Assembly: GCA_937975725.1 (NCBI GenBank)
Contig: CALJUL010000004.1
Location: forward strand, 1 to 41,993
Direction: 5' to 3'
DNA length: 41,993 bases
Source: an uncultured Pseudoxanthomonas sp.
Lineage (GTDB): Bacteria > Pseudomonadota > Gammaproteobacteria > Xanthomonadales > Xanthomonadaceae
Below the pieces are notes generated by a model, which made no database searches, was not told the DNA's origin, and saw only the letters and a list, made by a program, of their open reading frames with translations. This document shows, piece by piece, positions 18,145 to 27,548 of this stretch. The stretch's first letter is position 1; each line of letters starts with the position of its first letter. The translations under genes and the position numbers were made by a program.

Positions 18145-18738
18145 ATGAAACTCGTCCTCGCTTCCTCCAACCACGGAAAGCTGAAAGAACTGCGCGGCCT
18201 GCTGGCCGACAGCGGCATCGAGCTGGTCGCGCAGTCCGACCTGGGCGTGGAAGACGCCGACGAAACCGGCGCCACCTTCGTCGAGAACGCGCTGATCAAG
18301 GCCCGGCACGCCAGCCGACTGACCGGCCTGCCCGCGCTGGCCGACGATTCCGGCATCTGCGTGGACGCGCTGAAGGGCGCGCCCGGGCTGTATTCGGCGC
18401 GCTACGCCGGCGCCCATGGCGATGCCCGGCGCAACATCGACAAGTTGCTGGCCGACCTGGCGGACGTGCCCGTGGACGCCCGCGGCGCGCACTTCTACTG
18501 CGTGCTGGTGCTGCTGCGCCACGCCGACGATCCGCAGCCGCTGATCGTGGAAGGCGAGTGGCAGGGACGCATCCTGCACGAATGCCGCGGCACCGACGGG
18601 CACGGCTACGACCCGGTGTTCTTCGATCCGCAGTTCGGCCAGACCGCGGCGGAGATGCCGCTGGCGCAGAAGAACCGCATCAGCCACCGCGGCAAGGCGC
18701 TGGCGACGCTGAAGCAGCGGCTCGCTTCGGGCCTGTAA
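18145..18738 (+). CDS. rdgB: XTP/dITP pyrophosphatase (RdgB/HAM1)
   Basis: Removes non-canonical purine triphosphates (dITP, XTP) from the nucleotide pool. The 197-residue sequence has the family start KLVLASSNHGKLKELRGLL, the central FVENALIKARHASRLTGLPALADDSGICVDAL with catalytic acidic residues, GLYSARYAG, and the C-terminal HGYDPVFFDPQFGQTAAEM and ISHRGKAL. It is commonly linked to rph and hemW, as here. Start ATG 18145 matches the conserved M-K-L-V-L-A-S beginning. Confidence 0.96.
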   Translation: MKLVLASSNHGKLKELRGLLADSGIELVAQSDLGVEDADETGATFVENALIKARHASRLTGLPALADDSGICVDALKGAPGLYSARYAGAHGDARRNIDKLLADLADVPVDARGAHFYCVLVLLRHADDPQPLIVEGEWQGRILHECRGTDGHGYDPVFFDPQFGQTAAEMPLAQKNRISHRGKALATLKQRLASGL

Positions 18739-18780
18739 CCCGCCCGGCACGCTCGCCGCATCCGGAGGCCCGCGACGCAC

Positions 18781-18802
18781 GGAATCGGGATATCCCGGTT
18801 CC
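18781..18802. repeat. Palindrome downstream of rdgB
   Basis: A 12-bp perfect palindrome CGGGATATCCCG (about 18786-18797) is extended by GGAA/TTCC arms across single mismatches. It lies in the 253-bp gap between rdgB and hemW. Further on, the gap holds short tandem GAGTCCC repeats (about 18930-18946). I see no gene in the gap. Confidence 0.4.
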
Positions 18803-18991
18803 TGCACAGCATTTTCCTGCAGGAGCTATGGAGCGCGATCCATCTCTCGACGGAATCGGGGGCCACGGCCAAGCGGCTCTGGATTCCTGCTTCCGCGGGA
18901 GCGGCCGGGTAAAAGCAGTACGCTGTCCCGAGTCCCGAGTCCCGGAACTCCAGAACCCTACTCATCAATCCCGAATCCCCTTCCCCGCCGC

Positions 18992-20146
18992 ATGCTGATC
19001 CCGCCGCCCCTGTCGCTGTACGTGCACCTGCCCTGGTGCGTGCGCAAGTGCCCGTACTGCGATTTCAATTCGCACCAGGGCAAGGGCGAGCTGCCGTTCG
19101 ACGCGTACGTGGACGCGCTGCTGCGCGATCTGGACCAGGACCTGCCGCTGGCATGGGGGCGCGTCGTGCACAGCGTGTTCTTCGGCGGCGGCACGCCCAG
19201 CCTGTTCCCGCCGGAGGCGATCGACCGTTTCCTGCAAGGCGCCAGCAGCCGGCTGCGCTTCGCGCCGGGCGCCGAGATCACGCTGGAAGCCAATCCCGGC
19301 ACCGCCGAGCACGGCCGCTTCGAGCTGTACCGCGCGGCCGGCGTCAATCGCGTCAGCTTCGGCATCCAGAGCTTCGACGACGGCTGCCTGGAGAGGCTCG
19401 GCCGCATCCACGACAGCCGCGAGGCCGAGCAGGCGGTGAAGCTGGCGCAGGACGCCGGCCTGGACAACCTCAACCTGGACCTGATGTACGCCCTGCCCGG
19501 GCAGACCCTGGCGATGGCCGAGCACGACCTGCAACGCGCGTTCACCCTGCAACCGGCGCACATCTCGCATTACCAGCTCACACTGGAACCCAACACCGTG
19601 TTCTTCGCGCGGCCGCCGCAGGGCATCCCCGACGACGACGCGGCATGGGACATGCAAGAACACTGCCAGTCGCTGCTGGCCGAGGCCGGCTACGGCCATT
19701 ACGAGGTCAGCGCCTATGCGCGCGCGGGCCGCCAGTGCGCGCACAACCTCAATTACTGGCGTTACGGCGATTACATCGGCATCGGCGCCGGCGCCCACGG
19801 CAAGATCAGCCTGGGCGCGGACCAGCGCATCCTGCGCCGCTGGAAGGTGAAGCACCCGGCGGCCTACCTGGCCGGCGCGGGCGGCGCGGACTCGATCGGC
19901 GGGGACGACGACATCGCACCCGCTCGCCGCCCGTTCGAATACATGCTCAACCTGCTGCGCCTGCACGAAGGCTTCGCACTGGCCGACTTCCAGGCCAGGA
20001 CCGGGCTGGATGCCCGCGTCATCGCGCCGCAGCTCGCCGAGGCCGCCGAACGGGGCTGGCTGGCGTGCACCGCCACCCACGTCCGCCCCACGCCGCTGGG
20101 GCGCCGGTTCACCAACGACCTGGTCTCGCTGTTCCTGACGAACTGA
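18992..20146 (+). CDS. hemW: Radical SAM heme chaperone HemW
   Basis: A 384-residue cytosolic protein of the HemN-like radical SAM group. LSLYVHLPWCVRKCPYCDFNSH carries the cluster-binding Cys16, Cys20 and Cys23 (CxxxCxxC), followed by FFGGGTPSLF and ITLEANPGT. It lacks the extra N-terminal features of true coproporphyrinogen dehydrogenase HemN, so HemW (heme insertion or trafficking chaperone) is preferred, as usual for the gene next to rdgB. LNYWRYGDYIGIGAGAHGK and the C-terminal winged-helix region complete it. Start fixed by length and the typical short leader. Confidence 0.95.
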   Translation: MLIPPPLSLYVHLPWCVRKCPYCDFNSHQGKGELPFDAYVDALLRDLDQDLPLAWGRVVHSVFFGGGTPSLFPPEAIDRFLQGASSRLRFAPGAEITLEANPGTAEHGRFELYRAAGVNRVSFGIQSFDDGCLERLGRIHDSREAEQAVKLAQDAGLDNLNLDLMYALPGQTLAMAEHDLQRAFTLQPAHISHYQLTLEPNTVFFARPPQGIPDDDAAWDMQEHCQSLLAEAGYGHYEVSAYARAGRQCAHNLNYWRYGDYIGIGAGAHGKISLGADQRILRRWKVKHPAAYLAGAGGADSIGGDDDIAPARRPFEYMLNLLRLHEGFALADFQARTGLDARVIAPQLAEAAERGWLACTATHVRPTPLGRRFTNDLVSLFLTN

Positions 20147-20199
20147 TCACTGATCCGGCATCGCGCGCGCCACCGGGCTTGTCGGCGGCGCGCGCTGGG

Positions 20200-22857
20200 A
20201 TGATGATGCGACGAAAGGGGAGCCAGCCAACACTCATGCCAGCACCACCACCGCCCTCGCCTGCGCCCATGACGATCGCGTCGGCCCCGCTGCCGCCGCG
20301 CGTGCGGCGCGTGCTGCAGGGGCTGTTCGACCACATCGCCAACGACATGGTCAGCGCGCTCGGCGGCATGCTGGTGGAGTTCGAGCAGCGGCTGTTCAAG
20401 GAGGCCGAGCAGGCGCGCAACAACCAGCGCCAGGCCGAGCTCTTCGTCAACCTGCGCGCGCTGCAGAAGAACCGCGGCGAACTGGCCCCGCACTTCATGT
20501 TCGGCCTGGAGGCCGAGCTGGCCGGCATCCGCACGCCGCGCGCCGCGCCCGGCGACAAGTCGCCCGCGAAGCTGGACTACCAGACGCTGACGCTGGTGGA
20601 AGACGCAGTGATGGACCAGGAGATCGTGCTGCGCGAAGTCGCGCGCCGCCACGAGCAGCGCGGCAACGCGCAGATCCTGATGCTGGGCCAGCGCTTCGGC
20701 GTGCTGGCGGGCAGCCCGGCGTTCGAGGCGGACACGCTGCCGCTGGGCCCGTACCGCCTGTGCAACGTGCTGAAGGATGCCTCCGCCACCCTGGAACTGG
20801 CGCTGGACGCGCAACTGGTGCTGTACCGCACCTTCGACCACAAGGTGATGCACAACTACACCGAGTGGGTCGCGACCATGAACGAATTCCTGGCGCGCGA
20901 GGGCATCCTGCGCGGCCTGGCCTACGCGCCGCGGCGCGTGCGCAATCTGGAAGCCGAGATCCGCCGCCATCCGCGCGACGCCGGCACCGCGCGGCCGATG
21001 ACCGGCTGGCAGGGCGGCATGTCGCACTGGGCCACGCTGACGCCGGAGCAGTTGCAGGCCGTCGCCGGCGCCCTGACCGGCACCGCGGCGGGAACGCCCG
21101 ACGCCGCGGGCGGCGATGCGCATGCGCTTGCGGCCGGCGGTGGCGGATCCGGTGGCGGTGGCGGCGCGGGTGCAGGTGCAAGTGCAGGCGGTGCGCCGGC
21201 GGCCGGAGACGGCCTCGCAGGCTCGTTCGAAGTGTTGCAGAAGCTGCTCGCGATCCGCCGCCAGGGCATGCAGGCCGATGCCTGGACCCAAGGCGGCGAT
21301 GCCGGCGGCGACGCGGCGGCGGGCTGGCCGTCCCAGGACATGCCGGGCGGCGCCGCGGAAGCGGGCGCAGGCGGCGGTTCTGGTTCCGGTGGCGGTTCCT
21401 CCGGCGGCGGTGGCGGCTTCGGCGGCGGTGGCGGATCCGGTGAGGGCAGTGGTGGCAGTGGCGGCGGCATCAGCGGTGCCGGCGGCACCGGCACGCACGG
21501 CCATGCCGGCGGTCCGACGGGCGGCGGCATGGCCGGCATGCGCCGCCTGCTGCCCACCCCGGACGTGCTGAACACCCTGCAAAGCCTGCAGGGCCTGCCC
21601 CTGCCGACGCGCGCGCCCGAGCAACCGCGACGCACTGTGCAGGACCTGCAACAGGCGTTGCTGGACCGATTGCGCACCCAGCACGGCCCGCAGGCCACAC
21701 TGGCCAGCGCCGACGCGGACACCTTCGAACTGCTGGACCTGCTCTACAACGAGATCGAACGCGAAGTGCAGCACGACGCGCCGGCCGCCGACATGCTGGT
21801 GCGGCTGCAGGTGCCGGTGGTGCAGGCCGCCTTGCGCGACCGCAACTTCTTCCTGCGCGCCCAGCATCCCGCGCGCGACCTGCTCAACACCGTGGCCGAA
21901 TCCGGCGCCACCTGGCTGGGCGACGAGGACGTGGACCCGCACCTGGTGCAGAAGCTGCACACGGCGGTCGAGACCGTGGTGGAGACCTACGAGGGCGACG
22001 AAGCCGTCTTCGAGCAGGCCAACCACAGCGTGCAGCAGCACCTGCAGGCCGCCGCGCGCAAGGCCGAGCTGGCCGAGCGCCGCCACATCGAGGCCGCGCG
22101 CGGCAAGGACCGGCTGGAAGTCGCCAAGCACCGCGCCGCCGAGACCATCGAATCGGCGATGAGCGAATCGCAGCCGCAGAAGTTCGTGCAGGCGCTGCTC
22201 AACCAGGCGTGGGCCGACGTGCTGACACTGACGCTGCTGCGCAACGGCGAGGAATCGGCCGACTGGGCCGAACAGTTGCAGACCACGCTGGAGATCGTCT
22301 CCGCCACCACCGGCAACGCGCCGGCTCATCCCGAACTGGCCGGCAAGGTCGAGAAGTCGCTGGTGCAGGTGGGCTACCACGAGGACGAGGCCGCGGCGAT
22401 CGCGCGCCGGCTGTCGAGTTCGGAAGAGGACGAGACCACCTCGCGCACAGAACTGACCGCGCGCCTGAAGGCGCGCGCGCGCCTGGGCGACAAGGGCGAG
22501 CAGAAGAAGAAGGTGCTGACGCCGCGTTCGCCGGAAGAGCAGGAATGCTACGACTACCTGCGTACCCTGCCCTTCGGCACCTGGTTCGAATTCACCAAGA
22601 ACCAGCAGGGCGACGTGCAGCGCCAGCGCCTGTCGTGGTTCAGCCCGGTCACCGGCAATGCGCTGTTCGTCAACCAGCGCGGCCAGCGCGTGGGCGAGCA
22701 TTCGCTGGATACGCTGGCGCGGCTGATGGCCAAGCACCAGGTGCAGGTGGTGACCGAGGACCGCGGCCGCCTGATCGACCGCGCCTGGAATGCCACCCTC
22801 AACGCCCTGCGCAGTCTCACCGGCCGGCGCGGCGACGAAGCCGGAGACGCCGCATGA
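20200..22857 (+). CDS. DUF1631-family protein with long Gly/Ser-rich insert
   Basis: An 885-residue protein of unknown function. Residues about 25-300 and 450-880 are the conserved, mostly helical DUF1631 parts (for example LFDHIANDMVSALGGMLVEFEQRLFKEAEQARNNQ is not repeated elsewhere in the window; the C-terminal part holds FGTWFEFTKNQQGDVQRQRL and LSWFSPVTGNALFVNQRGQ). Between them, residues about 303-447 are a low-complexity Gly/Ser/Ala tract broken by a short helical patch near 342-366. No signal peptide or membrane segment is visible. The start is uncertain: three consecutive ATGs at 20200-20208, ATG 20236 with GGGGAG 13 nt upstream, or ATG 20269. The stop overlaps the PilZ gene start (ATGA), implying coupling to c-di-GMP signalling; this is inference. 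Confidence 0.85.
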   Translation: MMMRRKGSQPTLMPAPPPPSPAPMTIASAPLPPRVRRVLQGLFDHIANDMVSALGGMLVEFEQRLFKEAEQARNNQRQAELFVNLRALQKNRGELAPHFMFGLEAELAGIRTPRAAPGDKSPAKLDYQTLTLVEDAVMDQEIVLREVARRHEQRGNAQILMLGQRFGVLAGSPAFEADTLPLGPYRLCNVLKDASATLELALDAQLVLYRTFDHKVMHNYTEWVATMNEFLAREGILRGLAYAPRRVRNLEAEIRRHPRDAGTARPMTGWQGGMSHWATLTPEQLQAVAGALTGTAAGTPDAAGGDAHALAAGGGGSGGGGGAGAGASAGGAPAAGDGLAGSFEVLQKLLAIRRQGMQADAWTQGGDAGGDAAAGWPSQDMPGGAAEAGAGGGSGSGGGSSGGGGGFGGGGGSGEGSGGSGGGISGAGGTGTHGHAGGPTGGGMAGMRRLLPTPDVLNTLQSLQGLPLPTRAPEQPRRTVQDLQQALLDRLRTQHGPQATLASADADTFELLDLLYNEIEREVQHDAPAADMLVRLQVPVVQAALRDRNFFLRAQHPARDLLNTVAESGATWLGDEDVDPHLVQKLHTAVETVVETYEGDEAVFEQANHSVQQHLQAAARKAELAERRHIEAARGKDRLEVAKHRAAETIESAMSESQPQKFVQALLNQAWADVLTLTLLRNGEESADWAEQLQTTLEIVSATTGNAPAHPELAGKVEKSLVQVGYHEDEAAAIARRLSSSEEDETTSRTELTARLKARARLGDKGEQKKKVLTPRSPEEQECYDYLRTLPFGTWFEFTKNQQGDVQRQRLSWFSPVTGNALFVNQRGQRVGEHSLDTLARLMAKHQVQVVTEDRGRLIDRAWNATLNALRSLTGRRGDEAGDAA

Positions 22858-23201
22858 TCCGCGAATTCCGCCGCGCGCGCCGCCGCAACCTGCCGCAGCC
22901 GGTGCCGGTGTTCGACCTGATGACCGAGCAGATGGTCGGCCGCCTGGGCAACCTGTCCGAATCGGGCATGCTGCTGGTGGCCAGTTCGCCGATGGTGGAG
23001 GACGCGCTGTACCAGTTGCGCTTCCACCTGCGCGACGCGCACGGCCACGATGCGCCCATCGACGTGGGCGCGCACGTGGTGTGGTGCGCGCAGGCCAACA
23101 CCCCGGGCCAGTCCTTCGCCGGCCTGCGCTTCCTGACCGTCGAGCGCGACGCGCTGGAACGGCTGCGGCAGTGGGTCAACGCCGGCCCGGAAGCAGAGTA
23201 G
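22854..23201 (+). CDS. PilZ-domain protein (probable c-di-GMP receptor)
   Basis: A 115-residue single-domain protein. The N-terminal Arg-rich RRARRRN segment supplies an RxxxR motif, and GNLSESGML supplies NxSxxG; together these are the c-di-GMP-binding signature of PilZ domains. The remaining strands (IDVGAHVVWC, SFAGLRFLTVERDALERLRQWV) fit the six-stranded barrel and closing helix. The ATG overlaps the DUF1631 stop by ATGA, so the two proteins should be made together, and the PilZ protein may regulate the DUF1631 partner. No transmembrane segment. Followed by a hairpin-rich gap. Confidence 0.88.
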   Translation: MIREFRRARRRNLPQPVPVFDLMTEQMVGRLGNLSESGMLLVASSPMVEDALYQLRFHLRDAHGHDAPIDVGAHVVWCAQANTPGQSFAGLRFLTVERDALERLRQWVNAGPEAE

Positions 23202-23206
23202 AAAGC

Positions 23207-23351
23207 AGTGAAGTCGTGCGCTTCGCGCACTGAAAGCCGGCGGCTTGCGCCGCCTGCAAAGAGTGAAGAAAAGCGCTTACGCTCCTGACTTGCAGGCTGC
23301 GCAGCAGCCGACTTACTCCCTTCACAGGCCGCGCCAGCGGCCGACTTCACT
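23207..23351. repeat. Cluster of five short hairpins enclosed by a 10-bp inverted repeat
   Basis: AGTGAAGTCG (23207-23216) and its exact complement CGACTTCACT (23342-23351) enclose GTGCGC/GCGCAC, GGCGGC/GCCGCC, AGCG/CGCT, GGCTGC/GCAGCC and GGCCGC/GCGGCC hairpins, each with a 3- or 4-nt loop. Inner GAGTGAAG and CTTACTCCCTTCAC strings could form a second layer. The element fills the 214-bp gap between the PilZ gene and pepQ; it does not resemble the GTAG-headed repeats elsewhere. No protein gene is evident. Confidence 0.7.
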
Positions 23352-23415
23352 CCTCACCCCTTACCGCTTCACCCGTTTGCGGCAAAATGGCGGTTCTCCC
23401 GCACGAGCCGCCGCC

Positions 23416-24759
<1,344 letters not shown>

Positions 24760-24808
24760 TCGGGCACGCGGCACGCAATTCGAGTACCCCTTCTCTCGAT
24801 TCACCAAG

Positions 24809-25216
24809 ATGACCCAAGAGAATCCCTACCAAGCCCCCACGTCGCCCGCGAGCGACTCGGTGCGGGCTCCGCGCAGATGGACAGCCATGATCCTTTGCCT
24901 GGTGGCCTTTCAGGTACTGCTGGCCGCACTGTATGCGCCTGCGAGCCTGGACCAGTTCCGTAGCGGTGAGATAAGCGCACTGACATTCCTGGCCTGGATC
25001 CTCGCAAGCCTCTTCCTGATGCTTGGCGGTCTTGTGTTCCTGCACACGAAAAGGATGTCGGGCTATTTCTTCCTGGCCTCTGCGTTGCTCGGCGCATTGG
25101 CCTATCTGCAATGGCGCCCGGCCCACGTTCTTGCAGGCTTGCTTGTCGCCGTTTGCGCCGGACTGGTCAGTTCCGTATCTTCGCGTCGACCCGCCAGGGG
25201 GCAGGAATCCGCTTGA
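24809..25216 (+). CDS. Small integral membrane protein, N-terminal NPYQAP motif
   Basis: A 135-residue protein with a short polar N-terminus (MTQENPYQAPTSPASD) followed by about four hydrophobic segments (roughly residues 25-43, 58-77, 83-100 and 105-122) and an Arg-rich tail. The NPYQAP start is recurrent in small uncharacterised membrane proteins of this and other phyla. No function can be assigned. Base and codon use are visibly less GC-rich than in neighbouring housekeeping genes (more A/T at third positions). It lies 49 nt after pepQ. Confidence 0.75.
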   Translation: MTQENPYQAPTSPASDSVRAPRRWTAMILCLVAFQVLLAALYAPASLDQFRSGEISALTFLAWILASLFLMLGGLVFLHTKRMSGYFFLASALLGALAYLQWRPAHVLAGLLVAVCAGLVSSVSSRRPARGQESA

Positions 25217-25273
25217 GCCGGCGCGCCTTCGCGGCGCGACTTCATCCCTGGGGCAAACGTCAGGTCAAAGGAC

Positions 25274-25450
25274 ATGCACGCGAATTCCGAATTCTTCGTC
25301 GGGTGGGGAACCCTGACGCTCATCAATGCCGGCCTGGCCCAGTCAAAGGGGCGCAGTGGACTGGGCTGGTGGCTGGGCTCGCTTTTCATTGGCCCGATAG
25401 CGACGCTCCTGATCGTTGCACTGCCGCCCGCCCCGGGCCGGGCAAGCTGA
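25274..25450 (+). CDS. Very small membrane protein (58 aa)
   Basis: A 58-residue reading frame starting ATG 25274 with AAAGGA immediately upstream. It reads as a polar head, a hydrophobic segment containing GWGTLTLINAGLAQSKGRS, and a second hydrophobic helix GLGWWLGSLFIGPIATLLIVAL. This pattern (two helices with a QSKGRS-like turn and GPIATL) resembles short hypothetical membrane proteins common in Xanthomonadaceae. Function unknown. Third-position composition resembles the preceding 135-residue gene, 57 nt upstream, so the two may have arrived or evolved together. Confidence 0.6.
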   Translation: MHANSEFFVGWGTLTLINAGLAQSKGRSGLGWWLGSLFIGPIATLLIVALPPAPGRAS

Positions 25451-25546
25451 TGCCTGCAAATCCGATGCGGCTCCGTGATATGGCGTGACCAGTTTCGGAC
25501 TCCGGCCACGTGCCGACGGGCTGCGCAAGCCCGCCGGCTCAACGCC

Positions 25547-26872
25547 TCATCCGCCGGCCATGAACACCTCGATCTCCTCCGCGCTGCGCGCCAGCGCGTC
25601 GGTCAGGACCACGGGCTCGCTGTCGGTGACCAGCACGTCGTCCTCGGTGCGGATGCCGATGCCGCGCCACTGCGGGTCCACGGTGTCGTCGTCGTGGCCG
25701 ACGTACAGGCCGGGCTCGATGGTGAAGACCATGCCCGGCTCCAGCAGGCGCGATTCGCCGTCGATGCGGTAGTCGCCGACGTCGTGCACGTCCAGGCCCA
25801 GCCAGTGGCCGGTCTTGTGGCGGTAGAAGCGGCGGTAGCTGCCGTCGGCGACGTTCTTCTCCAGCCGACCCTTCAGCAGTCCCAGCTTCAGCAGGCCCTC
25901 GGTCAGCACCTGCACCGCGGCGTTGTGGCCGGCCTCGTAGGGCAGGCCCGGCCGCGCCTGCGCCAGCGCGGCGCGCTGCGCGGCGCCCACCAGGTCGTGC
26001 AGCGCGCGCTGCGCCGGGGTGAAGCGGCCGTTGACCGGGAACGTGCGGGTGATGTCCGCCGCGTAGCCGCGGTATTCGGCGCCGGCGTCGATCAGCACCA
26101 GCTCGCCGTCGCGCGCCTGCGCGGTGTTGGCGCGGTAGTGCAGCACGCAGGCGTTGCGGCCGGCGCCGACGATGCTGCCGTAGGCCGGCCAGGCGTCGTG
26201 GGCGCGGAACACGCGCTCCACGTCGGCCTGCAGTTCGTACTCGCGGATGCCAGGACGGGCGGCGCGCATCGCCGCGCGGTGCGCTTCCACGCTGATGTCG
26301 GCGGCGTGCTGCATCAGCCGGATCTCGTCCTTCGACTTGAACAGGCGCAGTTCGTGCAGCAGGTGGCCCAGTTCCAGGAATTCGTGCGGCGGCTGCGCAC
26401 CCTGCTTGACGTGCGCGCGCACGTGGCGCACCCAGCCGATCAGCTTGAGGTCGAAGTCGGCGTCGCGGCCGAAGTGGTAGTAGACGCGCGAACGGCCTTC
26501 CAGCAGACCGGGCAGGATCTCGTCCAGGTCGTCGATGGGATAGGCGTCGTCCATGCCGTAGTCGGCCACCGCGCCTTCCTGGCCCGCGCGCGGGCCGTCC
26601 CAGGCTTCGCGCTCGGCGTCGCGCTCGCGGCAGAACAGGATGGCCTCGCCGTGCTTGCGCCCGGGCACCAGCACCAGCACCGCCTCCGGCTCGGGGAAGC
26701 CGCACAGGTACCAGAAGTCCGAGTCCTGCCGGTACGGGTAATGGGTGTCATGGCTGCGCACGCGCTCGGGCGCGGCCGGCAGTACCAGGATGGCGTCCTC
26801 GCCGGCCATCCGCATCAACTGCCTGCGGCGGCGCGCGAACTCGGCCGCGCCGATGCCGGTCAGCGCCTTCAT
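25547..26872 (-). CDS. pepP: Xaa-Pro aminopeptidase
   Basis: Removes N-terminal residues preceding proline. The 441 residues match E. coli PepP in length. The N-terminal domain has MRMAGEDAILVLPAAPERVRSHDTHYPYRQDSDFWYLCGFPEPEAVL; the M24 domain carries LVLIDAGAEYRGYAADITRTFP (two Asp ligands), HKTGHWLGLDVHDVG (His), FTIEPGLYV (Glu) and IRTEDDVLV (Glu). Its ATG at 26872 overlaps the ygfB stop by one base (TGATG), as expected for the ygfB-pepP operon. The ubiH/ubiI genes that often follow in enterobacteria are absent here. Confidence 0.96.
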   Translation of the reverse strand: MKALTGIGAAEFARRRRQLMRMAGEDAILVLPAAPERVRSHDTHYPYRQDSDFWYLCGFPEPEAVLVLVPGRKHGEAILFCRERDAEREAWDGPRAGQEGAVADYGMDDAYPIDDLDEILPGLLEGRSRVYYHFGRDADFDLKLIGWVRHVRAHVKQGAQPPHEFLELGHLLHELRLFKSKDEIRLMQHAADISVEAHRAAMRAARPGIREYELQADVERVFRAHDAWPAYGSIVGAGRNACVLHYRANTAQARDGELVLIDAGAEYRGYAADITRTFPVNGRFTPAQRALHDLVGAAQRAALAQARPGLPYEAGHNAAVQVLTEGLLKLGLLKGRLEKNVADGSYRRFYRHKTGHWLGLDVHDVGDYRIDGESRLLEPGMVFTIEPGLYVGHDDDTVDPQWRGIGIRTEDDVLVTDSEPVVLTDALARSAEEIEVFMAGG

Positions 26873-27414
26873 CAATTCAGTCGCCGGCGGTGCCGTGGCG
26901 CCATCACGCAATCGCCGTGCAGCAGCAGCGCGGCGACGCGGACGAATTCCTCCAGTTCGGCCAGCGCGTCCTCGTCTTCATCGTCCTCGCTGCTTTCGGC
27001 CGACGCCTTCGCCAGCCGCGCCAGGTCCTGCAAGGCTTCCTGCCCTTCCTCGGACAGCGGCGGCGCGGCGCCGGCGGCCAGGCCGAACCCGCCCAGGAAA
27101 CCGCGGCACCACGCGAACAGCGCTTCGGCGCGCTCGTCCAGCGGCCGACCGGAAGCGGGCAGCAGCAGGTCGAAGCCGAAGCCGCGGTCCTCCAGTTGCG
27201 TCGCCGTGGCCTGGCGCAGCAGGTCCAGCGCGCTGCCGGGCGCGGGCGCGGGCAGTTGTTCGTCGGCCAGCACGTGCGCGGGCCAGGCCGGGGCGTCGTC
27301 GCCGCCGCCGGCCAGCCAGCCGCACAGCGCGCCGTGCAGCTCCGACGGCTCCACGGCCAGGCCGAGCTGGCGGGAAGCGGCCGCCACGTCGGCGATATCG
27401 GGTAGATCAGACAT
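26872..27414 (-). CDS. ygfB: UPF0149 / YgfB-family protein
   Basis: A 180-residue cytosolic helical protein. SELHGALCGWLAGGG near residue 30, a central LFAWCRGFLGGFGLA, and an acidic stretch (SSEDDEDEDALAELEEFVRVAALLL) are the UPF0149/YecA-YgfB hallmarks. Function is not settled in general; in Pseudomonas aeruginosa YgfB has been linked to control of a cell-wall recycling amidase and beta-lactam resistance. Coupled to pepP by a one-base overlap. Start ATG 27414 gives the usual MSDLPDI-type beginning. Confidence 0.9.
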   Translation of the reverse strand: MSDLPDIADVAAASRQLGLAVEPSELHGALCGWLAGGGDDAPAWPAHVLADEQLPAPAPGSALDLLRQATATQLEDRGFGFDLLLPASGRPLDERAEALFAWCRGFLGGFGLAAGAAPPLSEEGQEALQDLARLAKASAESSEDDEDEDALAELEEFVRVAALLLHGDCVMAPRHRRRLN

Positions 27415-27483
27415 AGAGAAACGCAACTCGCCAAGGGTTCCGGACACCGCCGGCAGTGTAGCAACGAAATGCGTTTGCCCTGC

Positions 27484-27513
27484 TTGTTGAGCATGCCGAC
27501 GGACGCCTAAACT
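27484..27513 (+). promoter_or_regulatory. Candidate promoter of the GGDEF-EAL gene
   Basis: TTGTTG (27484-27489) and TAAACT (27508-27513) with an 18-nt spacer, 35 nt before the ATG at 27549, in the divergent region shared with ygfB. Both boxes match the sigma-70 consensus at 4 to 5 of 6 positions. Confidence 0.35.
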
Positions 27514-27548
27514 GCCTCGATATTCCCGGCTCGGGACCGCCTGCCTCC

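Noticed and set aside
19036..20199. Upstream extension of the DUF1631 frame across hemW
   Set aside because: The frame stays open through hemW by chance; its sequence there is Arg/Pro/Ala-rich and hemW has full radical SAM motifs in its own frame.
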